Assembly (NCBI RefSeq): GCF_900129375.1
Contig: NZ_FQVN01000002.1
Location: forward strand, 744,001 to 808,000
Direction: 5' to 3'
Length of the DNA: 64,000 bases
Source: Streptoalloteichus hindustanus
Lineage (GTDB): Bacteria > Actinomycetota > Actinomycetes > Mycobacteriales > Pseudonocardiaceae
Numbering within the stretch: the first letter of the stretch is position 1; the number at the start of each line of letters is the position of its first letter. The notes beneath the pieces were generated by a model, which ran no database searches, was not told where the DNA came from, and saw only the letters and a list, made by a program, of their open reading frames with translations. This document shows, in pieces, positions 31,812 through 41,173 of the stretch. A program made the translations under genes and the position numbers.

Positions 31812-34800
31812 ATGTCGCACGAGCCGGTCTGGTCGCCGCTTCCCAACAGGCGCAGTGTGTTGCGGGGAATGGGCGTCGCGGCGCTGGCCGCGGGGTTCGT
31901 CCCGACCGGTGCGGACGCACAGGCCGGAAGCGCGGTCCGGCCCGTTCCCCCCGACGCCGTCGGGCTGCGCCCACCAGCCACGCCGTTGGTCGTTCGCGCT
32001 CCCTACCTGAACACCTGGTTGACGGGCGACGACCTCGCCGGGTCCTGGAGCCGGTTCTGGACCGGGGCGGTCACCGCGCTGTGCGGGATCGCCGTGGTCG
32101 ACGGCGAGTCCTTCGTGTTCGCCGGGCAGCCCGGATTCGCCGAGGCGAAGCGGATGCGCCAGGCGGACTTCTCGCTGACCTCCACCGAGTCGATCTTCAC
32201 GATGGAGGGCGCCGGTGTCGCGCTGACCGTGACGTTCCTCTCGCCGGTCGACCTGGAGGACTTCCGACGGCAGTCCGTCCCCGCCAGCTACGTCGTCGTC
32301 ACCGCCCGGAGCGTGGACGGGCGTGCGCACCAGGTCAGCGTCTACCTGGACATCTCCGCGGAGTGGGCGCACGGCGACCAGAGCAGTCCGGTCGGATGGG
32401 CACGTCACGACCTGGCCGGCGCGAATCCGTTGACCGCGTTGACCTTCACGCCCGCGTCGCCCGAGCCGTTGACCGAGCGGCACGACCAGGCGTCGTGGGG
32501 GACGGTGGTGTGGGCCGCCGACGCGCGTCCGGGCCTGACCTGGCAGATCGGCGCGGACACCGTGGTCCGCCGGCAGGGCATGACCGGCGGGTTGGCCAAC
32601 CAGGTGGACGCCCGCATGCCGCGCGCGATCAACGATGCCTGGCCCGTGGCGGGTTTCCGGCAGGACCTGGGCGTCGTGCGCCCCCACGAGCCGAGCCAGG
32701 AGCTCGTGCTGCTCCTCGGTCACGTCCGGACGCCGGCCGTCCGATACCAGGGCGCGGACCTGCCCCCGCTGTGGTCGGCCTACTGGGGCGACTGGCCGGA
32801 GATGCTGGCCTGGTTCCGCGCCGACCTCCCCGCGGCCCGTCGGCGCTGCGCCAGCCTGGACGAGCGGATCGTGGCCGAGGCCACCGCTGTCGGCGGGCCG
32901 GCCTACGCGCGACTGTGCCGGCTGGCCCTGCGTCAGGCCGTGGCCGGCGCGGAGCTGGTGCGCGGGGACGGCGCGGTCTGGGCGTTCCAGAAGGAGATCT
33001 CCTCCGGCGCGTTCATGTCCACTGTGGACGTTCTCTACCCGGCGGCTCCCGTCTACCTGCACCTGGGACCGGCACACCTGAAGGCGTTGCTCCTGCCGGT
33101 GATCGACTACGCGCGGACCGGGTGGACCAAGCCCTACGCGCCGCACGACCTCGGCCTCTACCCCAGGGCGGACGGCCAGGCGTACGGCAGCGGGGACATG
33201 CCCGTGGAGGAGTCGGCGAACCTGCTCGTGATGGCGGCGGCGCTGGTGGGTCGCCTGCCCGACGAGGAGATCCGGCGGTTCGTGACGCGGGAGTACCCGG
33301 TGTTCCGCCAGTGGGCCGAGTACCTGGTGGACCACGCGCTGGACCCCGGACTGCAGAACCACACCGACGACTTCACGGGCCCGATCGCGCACAGCGTCAA
33401 CCTGGCGCTCAAGGGAATCACCGGCCTCGGCGCGATGAGCCGCCTCGCCGCTGCCGTCGGCGAGGAGGCCGACGAACTGCGCTACCGCGCCACCGCCTTC
33501 CGCTACATCACCCTCTGGGCGGACCGGGCCAGGGACGACGCCGAGGACCACCTCAAACTCGCCTACGACCGGCCGGGAACCTGGAGCCTGAAGTACAACG
33601 CCTACGCCGACCGGCTGCTGCGCCTCGGCCTGGTCCCGCACCGGGTCGCCGCGCAGGAGGCCAACTGGTACCTCAGATCCGCCGCCCGGTACGGCATCCC
33701 GCTGGACGTGCGCCACCACTACACCAAGAACGACTGGGAGCTGTGGTGCGCGGCCTGGCTGGTGGACAGGCAGGACGTTCGGCAGCTCATCGTGGAGCGC
33801 GTGCACGACTACGCGCACCAGACGCCGTCCCGCGTCCCGTTGAGCGACTGGCACGACACGGATTCCGCGGTGAACAAGGGGTTCCAGGCGCGGCCCGTCG
33901 TGGGCGGTTTCTTCGCCCCGCTGACCGTCGACAACCAGCGGACCCCGAGTGCCCCGACCACGGGGCACGGCCCGGCGGTCGCGCAGGATGTCGTCGGCAA
34001 GCTCACCTTCGTCACGACGACCAGTTCCGGGCGCCTGGTCCACGGCTGGCAGTCACGTCCCGGGCAGGGACCGTGGGAACGCGCCGAGCTGATCGACGGT
34101 GTGGTGGGCGACGCGTCCAGTCTGCTGGACGTGAACGGCAAATTGACCTATTTCGTGCGCACTCGCAGTGGAGAACTGGTGTGGGGGTGGCAGGAGAGCC
34201 CGGGTCGGGGGCCGTGGCGATCCGAGATCATCGCCCGCGACATCGCCGGAAGTCCCGCTGCGGCACTGGACATCGCGGGCAAGCTCACCGTTGTCGCCAC
34301 CACGGTGTCCGGGCGGTTGGCGCACGGGTGGCAGTCGCGCCCGGGGGAGGGTCCGTGGGAGTGGACCGAGCTGGTTGACGGTGTGGTGGGGGATGCGGCG
34401 AGTCTGCTGGACGTGAACGGAAAGCTGACTTGTTTCGTGCGTTCTCGTGATGGGGATTTGGTGTGGGGGTGGCAGGAGAGCCCGGGTCGGGGGCCGTGGC
34501 GGTTCGAGGCCATCGCTCGTGACGTTGCCGGGATTCCCTCGGCCGCCCTCGACGTCTCGGGCAAGCTGACGTACTTCGTCCGGACCCGCGACGACCACCT
34601 GCTCCACGGGTGGCAGACCAACCCCGGCCGGACGACATGGGATTCCGCACGTCTGACCCCGATGGCGCACGGCGACCCAGCGTCCACTCTGGACTCTTCC
34701 GGCCACCTGGTTGTCCTGACCCGGCACCGGAACGACGAGTTGCTGTGCGGGCGCCAGGAAAGACCGGGCCAAGGGCCGTGGCGGTTCGCGGTGCTCGCGA

Positions 34801-34985
34801 CGAACGTGGACGGCAACCCCGCCGCCATCACCGATCCGGGCGGCAAGCTCACGTTCTTCGTCCGCGCCAAGGATGGACACCTGCTGCACGGGTGGCAGAC
34901 CTCGGCCGGCGGCGACCGGTGGGACACCACGACGCTGGGCAGTCTCGGTGCGCCGAACTCCCACCCGGCGCGTGGCACGTCCTGA
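31812..34985 (+). CDS. Tat-exported glutaminase-like (DUF4965/DUF1793) protein with seven PLL-type lectin repeats
   Basis: A 1057-residue secreted protein. A twin-arginine signal (NRRSVLRGMGVAALAAGF) opens it. Residues 50-690 form the GtaA-type glutaminase region (DUF5127/4965/1793-like), including FQKEISSGAFMSTVDVLYP and GSGDMPVEESANLLVMAAAL. Residues 705-1050 hold seven repeats of about 48 residues with the pattern GKLT-FVRT-GxLxHGWQ-x3-GxGPW, as in PLL/photopexin lectins, enough for a seven-bladed propeller. Blades 1-2 and 3-4 are almost identical in DNA (288-bp period), so they were duplicated recently. ATG follows GAGGAGGAAG. It probably binds glycans and cleaves or modifies surface material. 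Confidence 0.88.
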   Translation: MSHEPVWSPLPNRRSVLRGMGVAALAAGFVPTGADAQAGSAVRPVPPDAVGLRPPATPLVVRAPYLNTWLTGDDLAGSWSRFWTGAVTALCGIAVVDGESFVFAGQPGFAEAKRMRQADFSLTSTESIFTMEGAGVALTVTFLSPVDLEDFRRQSVPASYVVVTARSVDGRAHQVSVYLDISAEWAHGDQSSPVGWARHDLAGANPLTALTFTPASPEPLTERHDQASWGTVVWAADARPGLTWQIGADTVVRRQGMTGGLANQVDARMPRAINDAWPVAGFRQDLGVVRPHEPSQELVLLLGHVRTPAVRYQGADLPPLWSAYWGDWPEMLAWFRADLPAARRRCASLDERIVAEATAVGGPAYARLCRLALRQAVAGAELVRGDGAVWAFQKEISSGAFMSTVDVLYPAAPVYLHLGPAHLKALLLPVIDYARTGWTKPYAPHDLGLYPRADGQAYGSGDMPVEESANLLVMAAALVGRLPDEEIRRFVTREYPVFRQWAEYLVDHALDPGLQNHTDDFTGPIAHSVNLALKGITGLGAMSRLAAAVGEEADELRYRATAFRYITLWADRARDDAEDHLKLAYDRPGTWSLKYNAYADRLLRLGLVPHRVAAQEANWYLRSAARYGIPLDVRHHYTKNDWELWCAAWLVDRQDVRQLIVERVHDYAHQTPSRVPLSDWHDTDSAVNKGFQARPVVGGFFAPLTVDNQRTPSAPTTGHGPAVAQDVVGKLTFVTTTSSGRLVHGWQSRPGQGPWERAELIDGVVGDASSLLDVNGKLTYFVRTRSGELVWGWQESPGRGPWRSEIIARDIAGSPAAALDIAGKLTVVATTVSGRLAHGWQSRPGEGPWEWTELVDGVVGDAASLLDVNGKLTCFVRSRDGDLVWGWQESPGRGPWRFEAIARDVAGIPSAALDVSGKLTYFVRTRDDHLLHGWQTNPGRTTWDSARLTPMAHGDPASTLDSSGHLVVLTRHRNDELLCGRQERPGQGPWRFAVLATNVDGNPAAITDPGGKLTFFVRAKDGHLLHGWQTSAGGDRWDTTTLGSLGAPNSHPARGTS

Positions 34986-34986
34986 C

Positions 34987-35661
34987 CTACCGGTCGGCGC
35001 CTCCCCTGAGGTAGGCCAGGACGGCGAGCACCCGCCGGTTGGTGTCCTCGGTCGGCGGGAGGTCGAGCTTGGCGAGGATGTTGCCGACGTGCTTGCCCAC
35101 GGCCGCCTCGGAGACGACGAGCTGCCGCGCGATGGCCGCGTTGGAGTGGCCCTGGGCGACCAGGGCCAGGACCTCGTGCTCCCGGGGGGAGAGCCGGGCG
35201 AGCGGGTCGCGGCGGTGGTTCAGCAGTTGCCGCACCACCTGCGGGTCGACGACCGTGCCGCCGGCGACCACCTGCCGCAGCGTGGACACGAAGTCCTCCA
35301 CGTCGACCACCCGGTCCTTGAGCAGGTAGCCGACCCGTTCGCCGTGGCCGGAGTCCAGGAGTTCGGCGGCGTAGCTGCGTTCCACGTACTGGCTCAGCGC
35401 GACGACGGGCAGGTCCGGGTTGGCCCTCCGCAGCGCCACGGCAGCCCGCAACCCCTCGTCGGTGAAGCCCGGCGGCATCCGGATGTCGGTGAGCACGAGG
35501 TCGGGTTCGTGCTCCGCCACGGCGTCGGCCAACGCGGCGGCGTCCCCGACGGCGGCCACGATCACGAAACCGAACCGCTCCAACAGGCCGGCGAGCCCCT
35601 CGCGCAGCAGCACGCCGTCCTCGGCGAGGACTACGCGGACGGTGGGGTGATCTGGCTGCAC
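34987..35661 (-). CDS. NarL/LuxR-family response regulator
   Basis: A 224-residue two-component regulator. Residues 8-125 form the receiver with acidic pocket VVLAEDGVLLREGL and phospho-accepting Asp in VLTDIRMPP. The switch Ser is in VVALSQYVE and the Lys in YLLKDRV. Residues 155-215 form a LuxR helix-turn-helix (LSPREHEVLALVAQGHSNAA, IARQLVVSEAAVGKHVGNIL). Its GTG lies inside the histidine kinase gene (31-nt overlap), so the pair is translated together. Confidence 0.94.
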   Translation of the reverse strand: MQPDHPTVRVVLAEDGVLLREGLAGLLERFGFVIVAAVGDAAALADAVAEHEPDLVLTDIRMPPGFTDEGLRAAVALRRANPDLPVVALSQYVERSYAAELLDSGHGERVGYLLKDRVVDVEDFVSTLRQVVAGGTVVDPQVVRQLLNHRRDPLARLSPREHEVLALVAQGHSNAAIARQLVVSEAAVGKHVGNILAKLDLPPTEDTNRRVLAVLAYLRGGADR

Positions 35662-36974
35662 GGGAGCTCCACACGTAGCAGGGTCGGCCCGCCGGCCGGA
35701 CTGGACAGGAACATCCTGCCGTCGATCACCGCGACCCGGTCGGCGAGGCCGGTCAGGCCGCTGCCCCGCTCCGGGTCGGCGCCACCGCGGCCGTCGTCGG
35801 CGACCTCGACCGTCAGCAGGCCGCCGTCCCGGCGCGCCGTCACCACGACCTCGGTGGCGCCGCTGTGCTTGGCGACGTTGGCCAGGGCCTCGGACACCAC
35901 GAAGTAGGCCGTGGCCTCCACGTGGGTGGGCAGCCGGTCCGGCAGGTCGGCGCGCACCGCGACCCGGACCGGCGAGCGGTCGGCCAGCTCGCCCAACGCC
36001 GCCGGCAGACCCCGGTCGGTGAGCACCCTGGGGTGGATCCCCCTGACCAGTTCCCGCAACTCGGCCATGAGCTGCTTGGCCTGCTCGTGCGCGTCCACCA
36101 CGTTCCGGTGGGCCGTCGAGCCCGGCGGGAGGTCCAGCCGCGCCAGGCCGAGCCGGAGGGTGAGGCTGACCAGCCGCTCCTGGGCGCCGTCGTGCAGGTC
36201 GCGCTCGATGCGCCGGCGCTCGGCCTCGAAGGCGTCGACCAGGCGGGCCCGGGACCGGGACACCTCGACCAGCTCGGCGCGCAACTGCTCGTGACCGCCG
36301 TGGAGCAGCGCGCGCGCCACCGCCGCGTGTGCGCCCGCGAGCAGCGCCAGGAGGTAGGCGGCCAGGGGGAGCAGGAGCAGTCCGAGCGCGGCGTAGCCCA
36401 GCGCCTCCGGGGTGCTGGAGACCGAGACGAAACCGAGGATCACCGGGGCGCCGCCCCGCTGGACGAGCAGGGGACTGGCGAGGAACAGGACGGGCACGAG
36501 CAGCGTGCCGAAGCCGACGACGCAGAGGAACGGTCCGACCGTGACCAACAGGACGGCGTAGGCGACCTCGCGCCAGGTCGCCATTTCCCCGTACCACGTC
36601 CGGAGCTGTCGCCAGCGGTCCTCTGTGGACGGACGTGGCCGTCCGCTGTGGACCGGTCGGCTGTCCACCATCCGCAGCCGCCGTCGCTCCAGCGCGGCCA
36701 GCGGCACCGCCACGAGCGGCAGGCCCACCGCGAGCAGTCCGGCGCCGAGCACGGTCATCGCGAGCGACGAGCCGAGGGAAGGGGACGACGCGACGAGCAG
36801 GCGGGACCCCGCGACCAGCCACGGCAGTGCCAACAGCCCCAGCAGTGGCGCCACCGCCACGACCAGCAGGCAGGTCCCGAGGAGGTGGCCCAGGGCCTGC
36901 CACGGCCACGTGCCGAGCAGGAACCGCCGGTGCGTCAACGCCTCCCACGGGGTTCTCGGATTGGGGACGGTCAC
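35631..36974 (-). CDS. Sensor histidine kinase (HisKA_3 type)
   Basis: A 447-residue membrane kinase. About six transmembrane helices occur in two groups (residues 20-95 and 135-225). The dimerisation/phosphoacceptor helix reads EAERRRIERDLHDGAQERLV (His in DLHDG). The ATPase domain has YFVVSEALANVAKHSG and VEVADDGRGGA. It partners the overlapping NarL-type regulator. There is no large extracellular sensor, so it probably senses membrane stress through its helices. The divergent CPBP protease gene is a possible target. Confidence 0.93.
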   Translation of the reverse strand: MTVPNPRTPWEALTHRRFLLGTWPWQALGHLLGTCLLVVAVAPLLGLLALPWLVAGSRLLVASSPSLGSSLAMTVLGAGLLAVGLPLVAVPLAALERRRLRMVDSRPVHSGRPRPSTEDRWRQLRTWYGEMATWREVAYAVLLVTVGPFLCVVGFGTLLVPVLFLASPLLVQRGGAPVILGFVSVSSTPEALGYAALGLLLLPLAAYLLALLAGAHAAVARALLHGGHEQLRAELVEVSRSRARLVDAFEAERRRIERDLHDGAQERLVSLTLRLGLARLDLPPGSTAHRNVVDAHEQAKQLMAELRELVRGIHPRVLTDRGLPAALGELADRSPVRVAVRADLPDRLPTHVEATAYFVVSEALANVAKHSGATEVVVTARRDGGLLTVEVADDGRGGADPERGSGLTGLADRVAVIDGRMFLSSPAGGPTLLRVELPCSQITPPSA

Positions 36975-37106
36975 CGTACGACGCTAACCGGTCGGGCGGC
37001 TCGTGTCGGGAGGTCTGGGTGGTGTGGTCGAGGTATATCCAGCCCCACCCCGGTTCTGGTCTCCAGCGGTAGTGAACCGCGCGCCCCGCGCTGGTCTGCT
37101 GACGCC

Positions 37107-38018
37107 GTGGCTACGACAACCCTCACTTCCCCGGCCAGCTCCGCGCCGGACACGCTGAACGCGCCGAACACGCCGTCGCGTGCGACGCGGTCGCGGTCCT
37201 CGGGACTCGGAGCGTTTCTCCTTCTCTCGTTCGGGATCGCGTGGGCCTGCATGTTCGTCGCGAGGGCACTGGGCATGTCCCTGGTCAACCCGCTGGTCCA
37301 GCTCACGTTCGCCTTCGCCCCCGCCATCGCCGGGTACGCCGTGCGGAAGTGGGTGACCAGGGAGGGCTTCGGCGACGCGGGGCTCGCGCCGCGCCTGCGC
37401 GCCGCCTGGCCCCACTACCTCGCCGCGTGGTTGGGGCCGTGGGCGCTGCTCGGGGCGTCGCTCGCGGTCGCCGCCGCGGCCGGTCTCTGGCAGCCGAGCC
37501 TGGCGCCCCTGGGCGACGTGGTGCCCGGACTGCCCGGCTGGGGGCTGGTCCTGGCGCTCCTGCTCGTCGTGCCCCTGCTCACGCCGGTCTACTGGGGCGA
37601 GGAGTTCGGCTGGACCGGCTACCTGCGGCTCCGCCTGCTCCCGCACCGCCCGGTGCTGTCCACCGTCCTGACCGGACTGGTCTGGGCGGTCTGGCACTAC
37701 CCGTTGGCCTTCCTCGGGTACATCGAGTTCGACAACGTCGCGCTGGGCCTCCTGGTGTGGACCGTGTCGTTCCTGTTCCAGGAGTTCCTGTTGAGCTGGC
37801 TGAGGATCAGGGGTGGCAGCATCTGGCTGCCGAGCCTCGCGCACGCCGGCAACAACATGGTCCTGTCGTTGCTGGCGGGCGCCCTGCTGACCGGCGGCGC
37901 GGGCCTCGGGGTCATGGCGGTCACGCTGATCACCGCCGTCCCGATGGCCGTGCTCACCGCGTTCATTGTCCTCAGTGGACGGTTCTCGGCGGCGCGCGCG
38001 TCGGCTGGTCCACGGTAG
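37107..38018 (+). CDS. CPBP-family intramembrane metalloprotease
   Basis: A 303-residue polytopic membrane protein of the CAAX-protease/bacteriocin-processing family. Motif 1 is YWGEEFGWTGYLRLRL (E-E, with Thr at the place of the usual Arg). Motif 2 is GLVWAVWHYPLAFLG with the metal His, and motif 3 SLAHAGNNMVLS with His and Asn. The start GTG 37107 gives a 35-residue Ser/Thr-rich cytoplasmic tail. Such enzymes handle membrane proteins or confer bacteriocin immunity. It is divergent from the two-component genes, with 132 bp between. Confidence 0.88.
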   Translation: MATTTLTSPASSAPDTLNAPNTPSRATRSRSSGLGAFLLLSFGIAWACMFVARALGMSLVNPLVQLTFAFAPAIAGYAVRKWVTREGFGDAGLAPRLRAAWPHYLAAWLGPWALLGASLAVAAAAGLWQPSLAPLGDVVPGLPGWGLVLALLLVVPLLTPVYWGEEFGWTGYLRLRLLPHRPVLSTVLTGLVWAVWHYPLAFLGYIEFDNVALGLLVWTVSFLFQEFLLSWLRIRGGSIWLPSLAHAGNNMVLSLLAGALLTGGAGLGVMAVTLITAVPMAVLTAFIVLSGRFSAARASAGPR

Positions 38019-38035
38019 TGACCACGTCGCGGGGC

Positions 38036-38071
38036 CGGGCCGAACCCCGAGGGTGCGCGGGGTTCGGCCCG
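38036..38071. terminator. Bidirectional terminator
   Basis: CGGGCCGAACCCC pairs with GGGGTTCGGCCCG over a 10-nt loop, between the convergent CPBP and alpha/beta hydrolase genes. Confidence 0.85.
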
Positions 38072-38077
38072 ATCCGC

Positions 38078-38938
38078 TCACTCCCCGTCGGTCAGGTCGA
38101 CCAGGTCGGCCAGGACGGCCGCGGCCTCGGCCGGCCGGACCAGGAACCCGACGTGGCTGCTGTCGAGCGAGCGCACGTCGAACGGGTTGTCCGGGGTGAG
38201 CGCGTCGGCCTCGCGGATGAAGCGGTCCTGCAACGCGACCGGGATCGACGTGTCCTGGGTGAGCCGCACGTAGGTGCGGGGGACGCGGCCCCAGGTGTCG
38301 GCATGGGCGCGGTCCTCGGGACCGCCGGCGTCCAGGCTCTCGTCCGGCTCCAGGGTGTTGAGGTAGGCGAGGAACTCCTGCTCGGTGCCCTCGGCCAGGA
38401 TCGCGTGCTTCAGCGCCGCGAGCAGCCGCGGGTCGGCGGTGCGCCAGTTCATCCGGAGCACGCCGAGCTCCACGGGATTGCCGACCAGAACGCCGGCGGT
38501 GTCGTTGAGCGCCGTGGTCGCGTACTCCGGCGTGGCCATGTACTCACCGACGGTGAGGTCGACGCAGCACCACGCCGAGATGTAGACGATCCGGTCGACC
38601 AACTCGGGAACCGCGTTGCCGACGCCGGTGAGGGTGCACCCACCCCGGCTGTGCCCCACCAGGATCACGGGGCCGTGCTCGGCGACCCGCCGCACGACGT
38701 CCGAGACGTGCTCGACGGTGTCCGCGAACGGGACACCGGCCAGTGTGGACGGTGCGCCGGCCAGCGCCGTGAGGTCCTGGGGCGCCTGGTAGGCGGCCGA
38801 GAACGCGGCGCCGAAGCCGTGTCCGGGTAGGTCGACAGCGAGCGTGCGGTGCCCGAGCAGCGCCAGTTCCCGCTGGAGAGGCGCCCAGCTGAACGAGTTG
38901 CTGTTGGAACCGTGCACGAACACGAAGGTGGGACTCAC
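38078..38938 (-). CDS. Alpha/beta hydrolase
   Basis: A 286-residue cytosolic hydrolase of the esterase/haloperoxidase type. The oxyanion strand reads FVFVHGSNSNSFSW and the nucleophile elbow VILVGHSRGGCTLTG (G-H-S-R-G). The terminal catalytic His lies in RSLDSSHVGFLVRP. A cap of about 90 residues lies between. GTG 38938 is taken as the start because the barrel begins at once; longer starts add non-homologous residues. Substrate unknown. Confidence 0.87.
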   Translation of the reverse strand: MSPTFVFVHGSNSNSFSWAPLQRELALLGHRTLAVDLPGHGFGAAFSAAYQAPQDLTALAGAPSTLAGVPFADTVEHVSDVVRRVAEHGPVILVGHSRGGCTLTGVGNAVPELVDRIVYISAWCCVDLTVGEYMATPEYATTALNDTAGVLVGNPVELGVLRMNWRTADPRLLAALKHAILAEGTEQEFLAYLNTLEPDESLDAGGPEDRAHADTWGRVPRTYVRLTQDTSIPVALQDRFIREADALTPDNPFDVRSLDSSHVGFLVRPAEAAAVLADLVDLTDGE

Positions 38939-39031
38939 CGCGCAATCCTGACATCTTTCACCAGGGAAACGCTGCTGGGCGATGTGCGTCACACGATGGC
39001 GCTTCGGCGGGCCGGGCGCCGTTCCCCCAGA

Positions 39032-39658
39032 TCAGGGGGTGGTTTCTCCCTCCGGGCCGAGGAATCCCTCCCACTGGTACCGGCGGTAGGCGTCCTCAAT
39101 GGACCGATCCAGAGCACCGGTCAGCGCGTAGTGCGCCGTCACCCCGGCCACGGCGTCGACCACGGCCTGCGCCGCCGCGCCCAGCCGCTCCGGCCGGAAC
39201 ACCCCGTGCTTCTCCACTTTCACGCCCATCCCGGCGTCGTGGTGAACCCACCGCGCGCAGTCGCCGGTCGCGACCGCGAGCCGTGCCACGAGAACCAACG
39301 GGGGAACGTCCACAGTGTCCGTGCTGTCCGTGCTGTCCGCCGCGCACGCCGTGTCGACGGCGCTGGGCTGGGGAGGCACGGTGAACCGGACCGACTGCTC
39401 GTAGTGCCGGGCGAGCCCGACGGCCGCCCGCAGCACGTCCCGCAACTCCTTGACCAGGTTGGCCCGCGTCGGGCCGGCCGGGGTCGCGCCCGTCTCGGCG
39501 AACAGGACCTCCTCGGCCAGCTCGCCGACCTCCTCGCAGAGCCGGCCCAACCGGTGCTCCGGCGCGTCGTGTTCGGGAAAGCGCAGGTCGAACGCCCGCG
39601 ACAGGCGGTACAACGCGGTCGTCCGGTCCACCTCGGCCCCGTCGAGACCAGTGATCAC
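39032..39658 (-). CDS. MazG-like/all-alpha NTP pyrophosphohydrolase-type protein
   Basis: A 208-residue helical protein. Residues 10-90 match the MazG-like pattern: RLCEEVGELAEEV supplies the E-x2-E metal helix and LVKELRDVLRAAVGLARHYE the partner helix, with Arg in place of the usual Ala in EL-A-DV. The second half (residues 120-205) may be a second, degenerate helical module. It may clean nucleotides or bind phosphorylated ligands. Starts at GTG 39658. Overlaps nothing and appears monocistronic. Confidence 0.65.
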   Translation of the reverse strand: MITGLDGAEVDRTTALYRLSRAFDLRFPEHDAPEHRLGRLCEEVGELAEEVLFAETGATPAGPTRANLVKELRDVLRAAVGLARHYEQSVRFTVPPQPSAVDTACAADSTDSTDTVDVPPLVLVARLAVATGDCARWVHHDAGMGVKVEKHGVFRPERLGAAAQAVVDAVAGVTAHYALTGALDRSIEDAYRRYQWEGFLGPEGETTP

Positions 39659-39682
39659 GGGGGCATCGTAGGGAACTGGCGC

Positions 39683-40342
39683 TCAGCGCGGCGGCTCCGT
39701 GCTCCACGCCGTCACGGTCACCTGGCCCGTGGTGCCCAGATCGGTCGACAGGGGCAGGGTGGTGGAGCTCCTGTCAGGGGTCAGGGTGACCGTGACGTGC
39801 GAGCCGTTCACGATGTCGCCGTGGGTGACGGTGTTGGACCAGGACAGCACCGCTCGGGCGGTGGCGCCGGGGCTCAGGGTCAGGTCGCGCGGGCCGGGGT
39901 CGCTCGCCATGTACGACGACCCGCGCTTCACCCGCACCGGCAAGGGCTTCTGCTCGCCGTCGAGAACCTTCACCTCGGGGTACCCGCTGAGGTGGTAGGG
40001 CTGCTGCCCGCAGTTGGTCACGACGAGCACCGAGGCCCGGTGCCCGAGCGCGGCCTCCACCTGGCCGGCGGTGACCAGCGCGCCCGACTTCGGGCAGGAC
40101 GCGGACGCGGGGACCGGCGTGCCGGCGGCCGAGGGGAGGTCGAGCGACTGGACGGACGTCCTGGTCGTCGGCACCGCCGCCGACCCCGACGGGTCGGTCA
40201 CCGAAGGACGGCCGATCCCGCCGTCGCTCCCGGCGGCGGCTCTGCCGCCACAGCCCGCGAGCAGCGCGGACAACATCAGGGCTGTGGGCACCACGGCCGA
40301 CATGAGGCGCGTGCCGCGTCCGCGGGTGTGCAGCGAGGTCAT
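39683..40342 (-). CDS. DUF4232-type lipoprotein
   Basis: A 219-residue exported lipoprotein. The signal ends at the lipobox LSALLAGC, after which Cys is lipidated. A Thr/Ser/Pro-rich spacer is followed by a beta-sandwich domain from about residue 80: VTAGQVEAALGHRASVLVV, YPEVKVLDGEQKPLPVRVKR, LSPGATARAVLSWSN. This matches the DUF4232 domain of actinobacterial envelope proteins. Function unknown. It is followed closely by the MazG-like gene in the same direction (24-bp gap). Confidence 0.85.
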   Translation of the reverse strand: MTSLHTRGRGTRLMSAVVPTALMLSALLAGCGGRAAAGSDGGIGRPSVTDPSGSAAVPTTRTSVQSLDLPSAAGTPVPASASCPKSGALVTAGQVEAALGHRASVLVVTNCGQQPYHLSGYPEVKVLDGEQKPLPVRVKRGSSYMASDPGPRDLTLSPGATARAVLSWSNTVTHGDIVNGSHVTVTLTPDRSSTTLPLSTDLGTTGQVTVTAWSTEPPR

Positions 40343-40431
40343 GCGGCCACCGTAGCCAAAAACGCGCAGCGCCGTCGCCGGCGGAGCAGAGATTCCAGCA
40401 GAGCTTCCACTGTGGACGCGTTGTGTTCAGA

Positions 40432-40836
40432 TCACGCCTCGTCGTAGCGGGTGCGGGCGGTCTCGATCTCGACGACGTGGCGCTCGGCCCACTGGCGCAG
40501 CACGTCGAGCGGGCCGTCGAGCGAGAGTCCCAGCGGGGTGAGCGAGTAGTGGACGGCCGGCGGCACCGTCGGCTCGACCCGGCGGGCGACGAGGCCGTCC
40601 CGCTCCAGCGAGCGCAGCGTCTGCGACAGCATCTTCTGCGAGATCCCGGAAACCCGGCGGCGCAGCTCGGCGAAGCGCACCTCGCCGGGGGCGGCGCCAG
40701 CGAGAACCTTGATCAGCATCGACTCCCACTTGCCGCTGAGCCGGTCGAGCACCTGGCGCGTGGGGCAGGCCGGGTTGAACAGGTCGCCGGGGGAGTCGTC
40801 GGGTCTCGCCCCGGTCGCACGTGCTGGCGTGGTCAC
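40432..40836 (-). CDS. HxlR-family transcriptional regulator
   Basis: A 134-residue winged-helix protein. The HxlR domain begins with the hallmark ACPTRQVLDRLSGKWESMLI, whose Cys is the redox-sensing residue in some members. It continues with RFAELRRRVSGISQKMLSQT and the wing GLVARRVEPTVPPAVHYSLT. GTG 40836 is taken as the start. It is divergent from the AhpD/CMD-type gene 337 bp away, a plausible target because HxlR proteins often sense electrophiles or oxidants. Confidence 0.92.
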   Translation of the reverse strand: MTTPARATGARPDDSPGDLFNPACPTRQVLDRLSGKWESMLIKVLAGAAPGEVRFAELRRRVSGISQKMLSQTLRSLERDGLVARRVEPTVPPAVHYSLTPLGLSLDGPLDVLRQWAERHVVEIETARTRYDEA

Positions 40837-41173
40837 CTGTGGCTCACCTCGTCTCGGGAAGGTGCCGTCTTCGCAGCCTAGGACACGAGAAATGGTGGTG
40901 ACCAGGTCACCACTGGTAACTGATGAAGGATCCGTGAGTCCGGCGCGCGCTGTTCTCCCGGCACTGAGCGGCGTTCGCCGCACGCGACGGCACTATCAGT
41001 CCACAGTGGACTTGTTGCGCTCGGGGTCGGTCGCCGGTGTGGTTTCGTCGCCTCTGCCGGGTTTCGGCTCGTTGCCCGGTTTCTCGCGCTCGTGGCCAGA
41101 GCGGATATCGTTGTCGACGCAAGTGATCTCTCTCGGCACCGTTTTCGCCCCGCCAGGTCTAGGGTCGGGACCT
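40837..41173. other. Intergenic region between HxlR regulator and AhpD-type gene
   Basis: This 337-bp divergent region contains GGTGACCAGGTCACC at 40899-40913, a near-perfect palindrome (GGTGACC/GGTCACC) and good HxlR operator candidate, and one copy of the dispersed palindrome at 41000-41010. No gene seen. Confidence 0.55.

Noticed and set aside
30735-34043. An 1102-codon minus-strand frame
   Set aside because: Antisense to the QueD-like and glutaminase-like genes; no domain, Arg/Gly-rich shadow.
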